DNA of 64,000 bases from the NCBI GenBank assembly GCA_032622095.1, contig CP136064.1, forward strand, positions 38,800,426 to 38,864,425, written 5' to 3'. The stretch comes from Siphonodentalium dalli (taxonomy: Eukaryota; Mollusca; Scaphopoda; Gadilida; Siphonodentaliidae). Position numbers and translations under genes: made by a program. Position 1 is the first letter of the stretch. The number at the start of each line of letters is the position of its first letter. Below are positions 1-11,879 of this stretch, one piece after another. The notes under the pieces are model-generated. The model did not search any database. It was given only the letters and a program-made list of their open reading frames with translations, and was not told the DNA's origin.

Positions 1-10
1 GGGGAGGTGC

Positions 11-960
11 GTGAGAAAAATGCTTCGAAATGGTAACGTTAGTGCTCCTCCACCAATACCAGGGAGTCCGTCGTCAAGCAGTTGTAGATTGATTGTGGAT
101 ATGCTGAAAGGTATCACTGCGCGACTCGATAAGTTGGACATAGTTGAGAAAAAGATCGACATCTTAAATGATCTGGAAACACACATCGGACTCAGATTAA
201 CGTCGATTGAAGATAAGATATCTAAATTTGATCAATTGGAGAGCAACATCAGTTCAAACTCAGTTGCGTTAGAAAACAACTCAAGCTTAGTCGAAACTTT
301 TAAAACTTCCACTGATGAAGCAGTAAGCGAAATGGGGAAACTCGAAACCGCAATGGAATTCCTATCCGACGACTACGATAAAATAAAAGAGGCATTGGCT
401 AAACTTACCAAAGGAGAATAGATACCACAGACATCATTTCCTGTTAACGATTCTGAGCTTCAAAACGAGCTCGAATTAATGCGAAATGTATGATATCATC
501 ATTGATCTTCAGTGTCTATCCATGCGTGATAACTTGCTGTTTGTTGGGATTCCTGACTCCGAAGAGATCAACTGATCTATTGTATTTTTATTTATAATTA
601 TATGGATGTACCCAGACCAGAGGAGAACCAATTTGAACGACTGCATCGTTGCTGTCAAAGAATGATGAGAAACCCGTACAATCTGCGCAAAATTCACAAG
701 ATGCAAGGATCGTGACTATATCCGAAGAATGAGCTACAGACTTAAGCATAAAAAAATGTACATATATCAACAATTCCGACACCGTAAAATAACGGCGGGG
801 GAAACTGAATCCGGTTAAAGAATAAGCAAAGAAGTCAGGACATAATGTGCGTCTGGTCAAATACAAACTCAACATCAACAATAGAATGTGGGAACCAATT
901 GAAGAGACAGACGAAGAGGAAACAGACGGAATAGAGGCTAAGTCATTGTAGATGGTCAGA
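11..960 (+). pseudogene. LINE ORF1-like remnant (coiled coil plus nucleic-acid-binding region)
   Basis: The first 136 codons (11-421) are open and read as a proline/serine-rich start followed by a heptad-rich coiled coil, as in ORF1 proteins of non-LTR retrotransposons. After a frame change, 482-576 encodes a segment with SMRDNLLFVGIPD, a signature of LINE ORF1 proteins in aquatic invertebrates. A third frame segment at about 689-800 contains DRDYIRRMSYRLK, matching the basic C-terminal part of the same family, and 800-950 continues with LVKYKLNIN-like residues. ORF1p normally binds LINE RNA as an oligomer. At least three frame changes or stops separate these pieces, so the gene is dead. The start lies near the window edge and may be truncated. 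Confidence 0.7.
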
Positions 961-1049
961 GCGACAGACGTCAGAAAAGCAAGAGACGACGAGTGAATTC
1001 AACTCCATAGGACAGGTCGGGAACCAGCAAACATTTTGTTTATCAAATA

Positions 1050-1640
1050 ATGTGAATATTTTGTCATTGAATGTCTGTGGTTTTGCCAGTAGACTAGTAT
1101 TCTCAGACTTTTGAATCTTATAAATAAATATGACATCAATGGGTTGACACTGAAAAGTTACTACTAAAATAAATTACACCTTACTTTAAAAACAGAAAGT
1201 CACCAAGGAAAGTTAGATCTGGTGGAATATCCCTCTTTATAAGAGACACACTGACAAAATTTGTAAATGTAATTAAATCTGATAGCAAACACTTCTTGTG
1301 GTGCCTGATTTCGAAATGTTTATTATCTACAAGCGAAGATGTAATTCTTGATACTGTATATATTCCCACAGAAAGTAGCAATTATGCTTTAGATGATGCC
1401 TTTGTTGTGTTGAAATAGAATAAGAAAAAATAGATAAATTACTCAATTCCAACCTGATATGCTTAATGGGAGATTATAATTTTCGGTCGGTATCCTCCCC
1501 GAGTATACACATCCTGAACTTAACCCTTTAGTCCTATACAGCTGACTGCACATATACGACTAACGTATCCCAATTATCTATGGGCACAAGAGCCAGTTTG
1601 GATCCCACAAACAACCGTTGTGGTCGAAAGATCATTAACA
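1050..1640 (+). pseudogene. LINE ORF2 endonuclease-domain remnant
   Basis: Pieces of an apurinic/apyrimidinic-type endonuclease domain follow the ORF1 remnant in the right order. 1050-1108 reads LSLNVCGFASRL (start of the EN domain). 1219-1404 reads GGISLFIRD and VYIPTESSNY (the central sheets). 1446-1490 reads LMGDYNF (the GDFN-type metal-site motif), and 1580-1640 reads RASLDPTNNRCG. In intact LINEs this domain nicks the target for reverse transcription. The pieces lie in different frames with several stops. The region after 1640 no longer reads as LINE until the RT remnant at 2429, so part of ORF2 is missing. Confidence 0.7.
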
Positions 1641-1843
1641 TTTGTTAAAATAAAGGAAATTTATTGTAAAAGGTCTGATAACAATATTTGTAAAACAAGT
1701 CAAATTGTAAGTGCATGTGATTGGCAATGGCGTTGCCCCTGTAGCAAACACTCAACCGTCCGTCCAATAATTCAAACTCGTAAGTTCCGTTGCGCACAAT
1801 GAGAATTAAAGTATAAAAAACGATTGGTCTTGTAGCCACTCGG

Positions 1844-2372
1844 TTAAAGATACGGGCGGCTTTGGCGGTTGGTATGCTGTTAAAATATTCACCTCCGTCA
1901 AAAACCGCCATAAACAGAAAGAATAGTAAAATATAGACAGACTTTGTTCTTACACCAATCAGAAATATGGCATACAGTATGTTATTGTCAATTTTTCCCC
2001 TTTATGTAAACAAAAGCAAAAAAACGTTACGTTACCTGGCTTTTGTTTTGATCCGGATATGGTAAACACAAAGAGCGTTATTTGTTACTGTTTTCCTGAT
2101 ATGGAAATAATAAAGAGCGTTTATATCATTTGTGTGTGATTAACCAATAGAATTGTGCTGTGTTATGTAAACAGAAGCACAACTTCTGTAACACTAGCAG
2201 GCTCTTTTTTACGTACACCATCGTACGCCTTGACGACAATATAATATTTACGCGCTGATTATGTTTGGCATATGAACAAAACTATATATATTTTAATATT
2301 CCTTCTGTGCAAGTTGATGGCGATTTGAACAAATATGAATATTTCTGCAACGAACGCCGCCCGTGCCTTTAA
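1844..2372. mobile_element. TTAA-flanked MITE, family A, copy 1
   Basis: About 529 bp bounded by TTAA at both ends with imperfect terminal inverted repeats (TTAAAG-ACG-GGC type). The interior contains CTTTATT and TTTGTGTGTGATTA blocks that recur in the copies at 6724-7222, 45842-46344 and 59869-60370. It has no coding capacity. It lies between the endonuclease and RT remnants of the LINE. Exact TTAA duplication suggests mobilisation by a piggyBac-like transposase, which is an inference. Confidence 0.7.
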
Positions 2373-2428
2373 TAGTAAACAATGTGTTTGCTTTAAACAT
2401 ACAATGTTTGAAACTCTAGAGGTAAACT

Positions 2429-3115
2429 GGAGTGCCATAAGGGTTTATTTTAGGACCTATTCTTTTTCTAATCTACGCTGATGGCATGAGAGATGCAAAC
2501 ACCCTCTCACACTTTTCATTTGCGGACGACACAACCTTATATATATCCGGCAATGACAAAAGCGTATTAGAAGCGTATATGGATATCGAGATAGGAAAAT
2601 TATAGGAATGGCGTTGTGCAAATTACATACAAATAAATCTTTCAAAAATGAAAATATATTCTCTTTCATCCTATGTACAACTCACATATGGGTGATACTT
2701 TATCAATTACGAGCAACACCACCGAAATTACACATGTTGGTAACACAGGTTCCGAACAATCGCTAACATACTTTGGTGTGAAATTATATGCAAATTTGAA
2801 ATTCCATCAACATATAAACTGTGTTAGAAGTGCCAGTGCACACTATAGTCTAAATAAAATTAAGCACTTCTTACCACTCGAAACACTAACATCGTTATAC
2901 TATTCAATAGTCCACAGTCACTTGGTGTATGCTTTACATATATGGGGAAATATTATAAGAGTAAAAGTATAATAGATTATTCATACTTCAGAAAAAAATC
3001 AATGTGCATAATAAATAATAACAAATATAATAGTCACACATATTCGCTATTTAAAACTATGCAAATTTTGAAATTCAATTATCTGTATACTCTGCATTAA
3101 ATGTCCTTGTTCTTG
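2429..3115 (+). pseudogene. LINE ORF2 reverse-transcriptase and C-terminal remnant
   Basis: From 2429 the + strand reads a GVP-GFILGP motif (with a stop where the family has Q), then LIYADGMRDANTLSHF and the catalytic FADDTTLY (about 2515-2550). 2673-2972 is an open segment of 99 codons carrying LTYFGVKL, HINCV, KHFLPLETL and YSIVHSHLVYALHIWG, the post-RT region of Jockey/CR1/L2-type LINEs. 2980-3105 continues with LQKKSMCIINNN and YSLFKTMQIL. RT would copy element RNA into DNA at the target. Stops and frame shifts make it non-functional. It most likely belongs to the same LINE as the two upstream remnants. Confidence 0.75.
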
Positions 3116-4450
3116 ATTATCTAGCTTCAATTAACCCCTCTCTGTTTCTCCCCACTTTTCTCTAACTTAACTCATTTCATTCTATTTTCCCATACTGTCT
3201 CTATCTGTATCCGGCGCTCTGTCTCTCTCTCTCTCTCTATCTCTCTCTGTCTTGTTCGTGTGCCCGGCCGATCTGTTTCCATCTATATTCGTTTTGCTTT
3301 GCACATACATAAAGTGTGTACATGTATATATGTTATGTTCTCGTTCCTATGTTCTATTGTTTTTGTATGTTCTTGTATTACATGTGTATATCATATCTTC
3401 ATTTATATGGAGGAATTAAAGATATATATATATATATCTGGGACACAAAACGTGGCTTCTGTGAAAACTTACGCGAACGCTATCTTTCAAAGATTGGATT
3501 TCCCTGGACGACACACTAAACGTATTCAAACACGGCATGAATAATGTTAAAACATTATTACTCTCGAAACATCCTATCTTCTGATCAGATTAACTCCAAA
3601 TGTACATACGAAAATTGTCCTGATTGTGCAAGAAAGTTGTATATTATTGACATTGTATGATAAGACATTGAAATTGATAACACATTATATACATATAATC
3701 TCAGGAAATCCAAGAAATGCCTTATTCGACCACTGGATAAAAAAAAACTCTCATGGCTCTCCACTGACCTTATCCACATATTCACATTCCACATGATTGT
3801 ACTTTATATATTACATCACAAATTGAGCTATGAACCAATTATATTATTATTTAGAAACAAACCAATGTATAGACTTAACAAGACAAAACCTAGATAACAT
3901 CAACTTATTATTATAGTTATATGACTGTTCAGCGGGGACGGCTTGTAGATAACCCTCTTGGTTATGCTGTCCCCGATAGCACATTGCATGTTATAAAGAA
4001 TCGTGTCATGATTTATTTATTTTAATTCCAAACCCAGATAAAAATATACCAGGATTCGTACCATGGTACAATCACCAGCATACAAGTACCAGATGAAATT
4101 GGCCAAATCCCAGGGTACAACTTCAACATATCCTCATGCAAATAGGTTCATATTGAACGTATTTCAAAACCCAAATACGCCATATTGGCTTATTTGAATC
4201 TGAATTACGCTCTATGTGAACGTAAATGGGGCACGAAAACAGTAGATTATGAAATAAGTCCACAATGAGCGTACATCCGTTGTTCTGTTGAATTGGCACG
4301 GGCCACAGTGAAACCACATTATATAAAGAGCCCGATGTGGACGTATTTGTGATATGAATACGCTCATATACGGCTGTTTTCTTCAGATATGGCAAGAAAC
4401 GTGGCCAAAAGAAAATACACCGGCATTTTTGTCCCAGTGATAAGTCCTGG
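3116..4450. other. No gene seen; simple repeats and possible LINE 3' tail
   Basis: Contains a CT-rich run (about 3215-3250), a TA run (3420-3440) and a stretch at 3920-4020 (GCGGGGACGGCTTG, GCTGTCCCCG) resembling the 3' untranslated tail of mollusc-type LINEs. Open frames here are short and look random. Confidence 0.5.
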
Positions 4451-4523
4451 GACAAGCCGAGACAGGCGAGACAGTATAATTATCCTGCGCTGAGATTCCA
4501 TTTCAGAAACATATGACAAACCA

Positions 4524-4850
4524 ATTTCAAAAATATTATTTATCTATGTTTCCTGTCCCAATATAAAGGTCTGGGACAGACCGAGACAGGATAATTTTGA
4601 AGCACTTCTTATTTGGGAACCATGGGACAAACTGATTTCACTGGTACAGGCCGAGACAAATCAATTTCTAATCTTTTCATATTAAAAATATTATTTATCT
4701 TTGATATTTTCCTGTCCCAGTAGAAAGGTCTGGGACAGACCGAGACAGAATAATTTTGAAGCACTTCTTATTTGGGAACCATGGGACAAACTGATGTGAC
4801 TGGTACAGGCCGAGACAAACCAATTTCTAATCTTTTCATATTAAAAATAT
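4524..4850. repeat. Two-copy direct tandem duplication, about 159 bp
   Basis: The block starting CCTGTCCCA at 4552 recurs at 4711 with few differences, including GGTCTGGGACAGACCGAGAC and TTTTGAAGCACTTCTTATTT. Within each unit GGGACAG/CTGTCCC words form short inverted repeats. Confidence 0.85.
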
Positions 4851-5261
4851 TATGACCTAAATAGGACAGGATAAAAACAGTCGTATATGAGCTTATTGCA
4901 ACTCGATATCAGCTCATATAGGCACTCTTTTATCTACTTTTTTGAACGACATGACATACCAGATGAACGCTCTCTATAACATGTTTTCACAGCTGTCTGC
5001 GCCATTCAACGGAATAACGGATATAAGTCCTACATGGACTTATTTCAGAATAAATAATTCCAATATGAACCTATGCGAGTAGTTAGGTCCTAGTATAAAC
5101 TATTTGCCCGCGGATATGTTGTCTACGGGCCACAGTCACTCGAAAATATGTTCCATTCATATCAATAATGAAGGTCACAACTGCATTTTACTGAAAGGTC
5201 ACGGTGGGTGTATAATATAGATCATCGTTATTATTGAATTACGATATCACCAGTCATTTGC
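4851..5261. other. No gene seen
   Basis: AT-rich sequence without a recognisable coding or repeat signature. Confidence 0.5.
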
Positions 5262-5512
5262 AAGCCTTGAAATAGGGTGTCTGTCATTTGCAGAATGAGG
5301 TCCCCAGAGGGTGAATTTAGTGATGCTACCCCGCATAGCGTGCTAGCATCACCAAATTGACCCTCTGTGGACCTCATTCTGCTTACACCTCAGCAGAATG
5401 AGGTCCCCAGAGGGTGAATTTGGTGATGCTAGCCCGCTATGGGGGTAGCATCACTAAATTCATCCTCTGGGGACCTCATTCTGCAAATGACAGACACCCT
5501 ATTTCAAGGCTT
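5262..5512. repeat. Compound inverted repeat with two internal hairpins
   Basis: The outer arms pair from AAGCCTTGAAATAGGGTGTC at 5262 to its complement ending at 5512. Inside, two separate hairpins each run from AGAATGAGGTCC to GGACCTCATTCT (about 5292-5380 and 5394-5484). The whole unit can fold as one long hairpin or as a cross-shaped structure. Confidence 0.9.
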
Positions 5513-6080
5513 GGTCATTTGTCGTCAATCGAATGCATTTGGTTTCTGGGATGCCATTAATACAATTAGTGCCGATGTAATTTGCAGCTGTTCTGTTCGA
5601 GGGCCACATTGTTTTTTGAGACGATCGAATATTTAGATCAATTGGAGAGACTTTGCCATCACGAACTCGTACGAAAAATACTCCCAATATTTAGAACGAA
5701 TATGATGAGGCACTAAGATACATGTACCAAGATCGCCACCAAATAACATTAGCGGCATGGCACATTGTGCGTGCAGAGGAAAGTCACCGGGCGTATTCGT
5801 CATATCCAGCTTAAGTCTCCGAGTTTAAGTCGGGTTTAAACCTACATTGACGGTCCAGGCCAAATTAAGTCTCATGCAGTCTAAGAGGGCGTTTGTTTCA
5901 CTGGCTAGCTGATTGACAACTAGATGCAATGAGATGAGCATGCAATCAAACAACCTAATATAAGGCGGACCAAAGGCATGCCAGTAAAATGTTTACTGAC
6001 ACGCCCTCAATTACAGTGAACAAGTGCACTCTTATAACCACTCTCGTGTGATAATGAGTCAATCGTGACATGATAACACA
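5513..6080. other. No gene seen
   Basis: Short open frames only. No family motif was recognised. Confidence 0.5.
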
Positions 6081-6237
6081 CAAAACGGATACTCTCACCA
6101 TAGACACGCCGCAAATCCAGATTATTGACAGCTCCACCCATTGAACTGATTCTATAGACAAAACGGATATTGTCACCAAATAGACACGCCGCAAATCCAG
6201 ATTATTTACAGTTCCGCCCATCGAACTGCTTCTATAA
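6081..6237. repeat. Two-copy tandem repeat, 78 bp
   Basis: CAAAACGGATA at 6081 recurs at 6159. Both units share AGACACGCCGCAAATCCAGA and a shared end (GAACTG-TTCTATA). Confidence 0.85.
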
Positions 6238-6339
6238 CAATTGTAAATCTCGGTCAAGTAAAGACGGACACGCCATCTCAGGTCTGCAAATCTCCCTAAA
6301 CCGTTCTTTGATGGCCCACCGAATGATATTATTTAGTTG

Positions 6340-6720
6340 CCGAAGACCGATTACTCCGAAGACCTGATACCCCGAAGGTGTTCTGATGTAACGACGGGTT
6401 TCACCGCATGTAGGCCTTTGGTTGTAATTCTTTTAGGAATCGTTATATGTACATTGTCAGAAGAATCAAAGAGTGGGTTGTGCGGGGTTCTGAGATTTCG
6501 CATCGTCTATTTGCGCCTCAGACGAGAGAAAACCCCTTTCTTTCCATGTTTGCTGGTGGGTTCAACTTACGAACACACGGATCCAGTTATAAATCGGGTG
6601 ACATCCCTTTATTCCGAATGCCCAATATTCCGAAGTTCATATATTACGAAGGCACAACACACGAAGGTCCCATACTCGGAAGGTAATATATTCCGAATGT
6701 CCGATACCCCGAAAGTCCGA
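6340..6720. repeat. Degenerate short-period repeat of TTCCGAAG-like words
   Basis: Words of the form ATTCCGAA, ACCCCGAAGG and TACGAAGG recur every 15-20 bases around 6345-6385 and densely at 6610-6722. The 166-codon open frame across this stretch probably reflects the repeat and not a gene. Confidence 0.55.
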
Positions 6721-6723
6721 TTA

Positions 6724-7222
6724 TTAAAGGCACGTGCGGCCTTAATTGTCGAAAAAATTCATATTTGTTCCAAACACTGTAAACAAAAAAACATTAAAAC
6801 GCATAGTTTCGTCATATATACCATGACCATCGCATAAACAGCATGTTATCATAAAGACCTACTATATTTTACCCAAGCAAGAGCCTGATTGTGCTACAGA
6901 AGACAGCACAATGCTACTGGCTAATCACACACAAATGGCATAAACGCTCTTTATTAGTTCCATATCAGGTATTCACCAACAAAGAACGCTCTTTATGTTT
7001 ACCATCATAATATAAACAAACACCAGAAAAGTAAGTTTTTATGCTTTTGTTTACATAGCAATGGTCAAACATATGACCATAACATACTGTTTATGCGATA
7101 TTTCTTATTTGAATACGGTCAAAGTCTATCTACATTTTGATGTTCTTTCTGTGTGTGGCGGTTTTTGATGGGTGGATATATTTTCACAGGATACCCACCG
7201 CCAAGGCCAACCGTGTCTTTAA
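6724..7222. mobile_element. TTAA-flanked MITE, family A, copy 2 (opposite orientation to copy 1)
   Basis: 499 bp between TTAA 6724-6727 and TTAA 7219-7222. It has the same GGCCTTAATTGTCGAAAA end and GGATACCCACCGCCAAGGCC end as the copies at 45842 and 59869. No coding capacity. Confidence 0.8.
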
Positions 7223-7449
7223 GGGCGGCCAATGGATATGCGTATGTAAATTTAATTATTTTAAAGGCTCTATTATTACATGTAAAAGGTATAAGCATTC
7301 AGTGATGTCACGACATGATCGGGGTTGAAGTAGTCCCAGGCTAAAACAATAGACACAGGCCTCTGGGGAAATACTTAGATACACTAATAAATGCTTATGT
7401 GACCCGCCATATCAAATCCAGTCGTAAGTCGGGATTTTTTTTACCCTGT

Positions 7450-7518
7450 GCCAATGCATTCTCTTATATATGCGAGTCGACCATAGGTCGCCTCGCATAT
7501 ATAGGAGAATGCATTGGC
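7450..7518. repeat. Solo 69-bp hairpin of MITE family B
   Basis: Near-perfect inverted repeat from GCCAATGCATTCTC to GAGAATGCATTGGC with TATATATGCGAG arms. The same hairpin occurs twice inside each family-B MITE (44258, 53159, 61615). Here the outer TTAA ends are not seen, so this is a partial copy. Confidence 0.85.
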
Positions 7519-8204
7519 CTAACAATTTTTTATCATTTAAAAAAAAAAATGTTTCTTACAATTTTTAGGACATAAAATAAAAAACACCCATTACCCTGCA
7601 GGGAGCCCCACACATATATAGAAGCATATAGAAGAGTGTCGTCTGCTCATGTTTGTCTGGGGCTCTGTATGGGTGAAATTATTAAATTGTTAAAGAATAC
7701 AAGAAAAAACTAGAGATCAGATTCCATGGAATCAGATATACTTCCATGGCATGTGTTATGCGTATATGTGTGTTCATCTTTATGCGAATGCATATTGGTG
7801 TTTTGTGATCCGATGGCGGAATTGCATTCAAAATAAGCTATATATTCCAAAGGTTTATGACAATTGGTTCGACCACCGTTGGTGCTTAATGACAGTCTAT
7901 TGCATCATGGTCATGACCAACTGAGCCACCATTCATCCCAGGCAATCAGTTCATTTTTATTCGATAGGGATATGTTTAGAGCTAATTACCCCCCCCCCCC
8001 CCCCATCCACAAGACACCCATATCAATTTCAACGGTCACGAAAATTGGCATGTCTGATTATATCGTAATCGACATGTAGATCAAAAGGATGTAAAGCATA
8101 TTAATGTACCATAACTCAGTTATTTCTCATTTATTGGATAGTTCTTTCGGAATCTTTTAACTGTAATCGAGAAATAGCTATATCAGAATCGATAATGCTA
8201 GCTG
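7519..8204. other. No gene seen
   Basis: Includes A-rich stretches and a poly-C run at about 7991-8006. Nothing recognisable. Confidence 0.5.
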
Positions 8205-9320
8205 AGTGCTTACCCGTCCGCTCTGAAACTAATGTTGTCCTTATATTTATGTACTACCAAACACATGCAGTGTTCAAAATATAGAACACTTGATTCGCGA
8301 TTTGCCATGTATTCCCATTTACGAGTTTCGGTGGAATTTGACAAAAGTCTCTACCCTCCCCGGGGCTTACGCCACCTCTCCGTTGGACAGGTTACTTTTA
8401 TAGTAGAGCGGACATACCTATAGTATATCGGTGAACATATTAATGCATTTGCCTTGCTCATTGATAAGTCCGTTTGAATTCGCGTCATAAAGAGTGGGTT
8501 TGAATTTGAGTAATATATATCACCCGTTAACGTTACACGCTACCAGGGTTAAACCGTCCACTCTGAAACTTTGAAAAGCGTACTAATCTTGCGTTTAGAT
8601 ACTACTAATGACATCCACTCGTCGAAAAGTTTTTATCTCAATATCTGATTTTCGGAGTAATTTTCCCCATTTTATTTTCGGTGGATTTGCCAAATCTGAA
8701 CCCACCCCGACACAAACACTCCGTTGAACAGGTTGCGTTTATAGTAGAGAGGTCAAATTTTGGAGACGTACCCTACAGTATACCGGCTTACATGCCACTG
8801 CATTAAACTCTCGCCTTCATTAGCCCGTTTGGATTTGGGGCTAAAAATATGTTAGTGATATTCTACTTAAGTATACATATTTATGTTATATAGCGTTGTC
8901 ACGAGTAAACCGTTCCATCTGGAAATTAGAAAATCGCACTGTAGAGGCGCGTGAACACTACCCATCAGATGTACTCGTAAAAAAAAAAATATCTCGATGT
9001 TTGAATTTTCCCCCTTTGCAATTTTCGTGGAATTTTCATAAAGTATCAACCCACCCCGACTCGCATTCTCCGTTGGGCAGGTTACTTTTAAAGTATAGTG
9101 GTCAAACTTTTGGGACGTACATACAGTATGTCAATGTACCTGCTACGACATTATCTTGCTCTTTAATTAGCCGGTTTGGATTTGGCGGGAAAAATAGGTG
9201 CAATATTTCCTTACCCTGTAACACGGAAAGTCCTGGGGAAAAACATTTTTACGCTGTATATTCGGGTCAGCATCACTCGTCCAATTTCGGAATATGCAAT
9301 AAAATATTGAGAGCGCTGTA
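8205..9320. repeat. Degenerate tandem repeat, about 345-bp unit, three to four copies
   Basis: Units begin with an ACCGTCC-CTCTGAAA-like word near 8213, 8550 and 8908 (weakly at 9270). They share TCTCCGTTGG-CAGGTTAC and GTATAGTGGTCAAA-like blocks and a CCGTTTGGATTTG-like end. Copies are clearly diverged. Confidence 0.65.
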
Positions 9321-9371
9321 CTTATAAAAAAAAACCAAAAAAAAACCTCGGTTTATTCATCCTGGTGTGTA

Positions 9372-9635
9372 GTGTGTGTCTATTTATGGGCGGTAACTCA
9401 TCAGGGAAAGCGCGGACACAAGTTTTTATGCCCGTGGGCAGTAGGGCATATCGAGGTGTGCATACGGTCCAATTTTCGATGCTCTGCTCCTTATAATTTC
9501 CGAGATAATAAAATGACATTTTTTCATATAAAGGGAGATAACTCCGCGGGGAAAACGCGGACAATATTCTACATGCGACTAAGGCTTACAACTCTTTGAC
9601 CCTAATATATTATACGTACCAAGTTTTAGTGTGCT
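9372..9635. repeat. Dispersed repeat, copy 1 (partner at 11553-11865)
   Basis: The segment with GGGCGGTAACTC, CGGTCCAATTTTCGATGCTC and GGGAGATAACTC recurs almost unchanged at 11553-11805 in the same orientation. Open frames of 70-140 codons across it occur in both copies because of shared sequence, with no recognisable domain. Confidence 0.8.
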
Positions 9636-9775
9636 ACTCATTGTACTTTTCGAGTAATAGTGATTACAAAAGTGTCAAGTATAATAATAATAATAATGAA
9701 AAATAACTCATTGTACTTTTCGAGTAATAGTGATTACAAAAGTGTCAAGTATAATAATAATAATAATGAAAAATA
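9636..9775. repeat. Exact 70-bp tandem duplication
   Basis: Units 9636-9705 and 9706-9775 appear identical, each ending in an (ATA)n run and GAAAAATA. A related single unit lies at about 11803-11865. Confidence 0.9.
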
Positions 9776-10110
9776 ACTCCGTTTAGAAACCTTTGACCGA
9801 TATGCGGATACCTTTACTTTTAGTAGACCTTAGATGCCTACATTCGCTAGAGATTTCGCGTTCCTACTGCAATTTGTTTCTGAGTATTTCAAAATAAACG
9901 TAAAACGACATCAGTAGAAAAACAGTATACTTCCTTGGTTACACCATGGAAGTATAATAATAGGGACAACCACGAGCTGAAAGAATCGCAGTTTAGGAGC
10001 GGAAAATATAAAGTAGGGTTATTATATGTTGTCCTAACATGTGAACGTTGATCTCAAATGTTTGGAGGTGACCCCACTCCTGCCTCGAAATTGGGTGGCG
10101 GGATTGTGAA
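9776..10110. other. No gene seen
   Basis: No family signature recognised. Confidence 0.5.
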
Positions 10111-10620
10111 ATTGTCAACCCTGGCCCAAAATGCGAATTTTGAGGGCACGTAACTCCGTTATTTTCCAATGGATTTTAAAACTGTTTTCAGTTTTGTGAT
10201 CGACTACTCACCAGGATTATATGTTATAACTTTCATCTGATTCGGAGACGAATAGCATTCTGGTTATTAGAAAACATTTGGGGCTAAATTCAAACTGTGA
10301 AGGCCCAAATCTCCGCCATTTCCTAACGGATTTACGATCTGTTTTCAGTTTCGTGATCAGTTAGTATGGTAGATGTTATATTCCAAGTTTCATCTGATTC
10401 GGAAACAAATAATATTTTGTCACCATAAACCACCCCTCCCCAGAACCACAAAACAGAACAAACACTGGAAAATTTTGGCACACATCGCGCACTAGCTATT
10501 CTGGATACTTAGAAGTGTGTCACTATCTCCAATTTTAGTCCGTTTTAAAGGAGATAAGGCGACAAGCCGATTGGCCCCCAAAATACATTTTTTGAGGGCC
10601 CACAACTCTGGTATTTCTAC
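10111..10620. repeat. Degenerate direct repeat, about 170-bp unit
   Basis: Two units share CTGTTTTCAGTTTTGTGATC-like, TTCATCTGATTCGGA and ACGAATA-like blocks (10170-10260 and 10330-10410). A weaker third lies near 10590. Each begins with a GGCCCAAA-like word. Confidence 0.6.
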
Positions 10621-10844
10621 TCAGATTAAAAAAATCTTTTGCAGTAGTTGATCAGCTTTACGCAGTGAAGCCATATACATAAATAGACGAGTTTCGTAGC
10701 GAAAAAAATAATTAAATATTTGGCACCCATACCCCATTGTAAAAATTTGAGATCGACCCTGTCCAGTTTTCGTTTTGGCACTGAACAGTCACTGATCAAG
10801 ACGACTATGAAAACCAAATTAAGTTATCTGGAATGATACTATAA

Positions 10845-10984
10845 GTTACAGGGCGAGTTGTTGCCGGATACGGTGTCATATGAGGCGAAGTGAGATTAAT
10901 ATCGGGCGAGGCGCTAGCCGAGCCCGATATTAATCTCGCTGAGCCTCATATGTCACCGTAGCCGGCAACAATGAGCCCTGTAAC
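10845..10984. repeat. 140-bp near-perfect palindrome
   Basis: Arms run from GTTACAGGGC at 10845 to GCCCTGTAAC ending at 10984. The centre is GCGCTAGC. The left arm includes TGAGGCGAAGTGAGATTAAT and the right arm its near complement. Confidence 0.9.
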
Positions 10985-11387
10985 GATTTTATCATGTCAC
11001 CCACATATCATGTTTTCCGTGTGAGAATTTGAATTACGTATACGAAGTTGATTACCTGCCAGTAAGTAATTTTTTTGTCTATGGCTAGTAACTTGTGTAA
11101 CGTCACAGTGACGCGACATGGGCGTTGAACGTCAACGCATTGAATCAATGGCTAATCACCAGAAGCAGGACAACAAACTTGAGTTTGATAGTTAATTTAT
11201 GAGTGTTTAGAATTTCTCAAATATATCACATGCAGCTTTTGGTATATGGTACTATGTCTTTAAATTAACAGAACTTGATTTCCGACAGATATCCCTTTTC
11301 TTTGTGCCAAAATACACCGAAAATATACCCGAGGCGGCAGAGTTCCATGAAAAACAAAATGGCGGACATCGACCCCATATGGGAACC
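10985..11387. other. No gene seen
   Basis: Nothing recognised beyond short chance frames. Confidence 0.45.
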
Positions 11388-11424
11388 TAGCCCGTCCCAT
11401 ATGGATTCCATATGGGACGGGCTA
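11388..11424. repeat. Short perfect palindrome
   Basis: TAGCCCGTCCCATATGG pairs with CCATATGGGACGGGCTA around a 3-base centre. Confidence 0.9.
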
Positions 11425-11552
11425 CAACGATGACGACCCCATGTCTCCTGATATGCTTCTACCAACCTAGCGTCCTCATTGGTCGATCCAACCAGGTGAC
11501 ATGATAAGAGATGATACGAGAGGACAACTGAGTACAATGAATTCGAGCTTTG

Positions 11553-11865
11553 CCTATATATGGGCGGTAACTCCTCAGGGAAAGCGCGGACACAAGTTTT
11601 TATGTCCGTGGGTTGTAGGGAATATCGAGGTGTGCATACGGTCCAATTTTCGATGCTCTGCTCCTTATAATTTCCGAGATAATAAAATGACATTTTTCAT
11701 ATAAAGGGAGATAACTCGGCGGGGAAAACGCGGACAATAATCTGCATGCGACTAAGGCTTACAACTCTTTGGCCCCAATATACGTACCAAGTTTTAGTGT
11801 GCTACTCCTTGTACTTTTTGAGTAATAGTGATTACAAAAGTGTCAAGTATAATAATAATAACTAG
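11553..11865. repeat. Dispersed repeat, copy 2
   Basis: Second copy of the segment at 9372-9705, including the GGGCGGTAACTC block and the end resembling the 70-bp tandem unit, same orientation. Confidence 0.8.
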
Positions 11866-11879
11866 AGGGTTAAAATTCT

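Noticed and set aside
6337-6837. 166-codon gene
   Set aside because: It spans the TTCCGAAG short-period repeat and runs into a MITE. No domain is recognisable.
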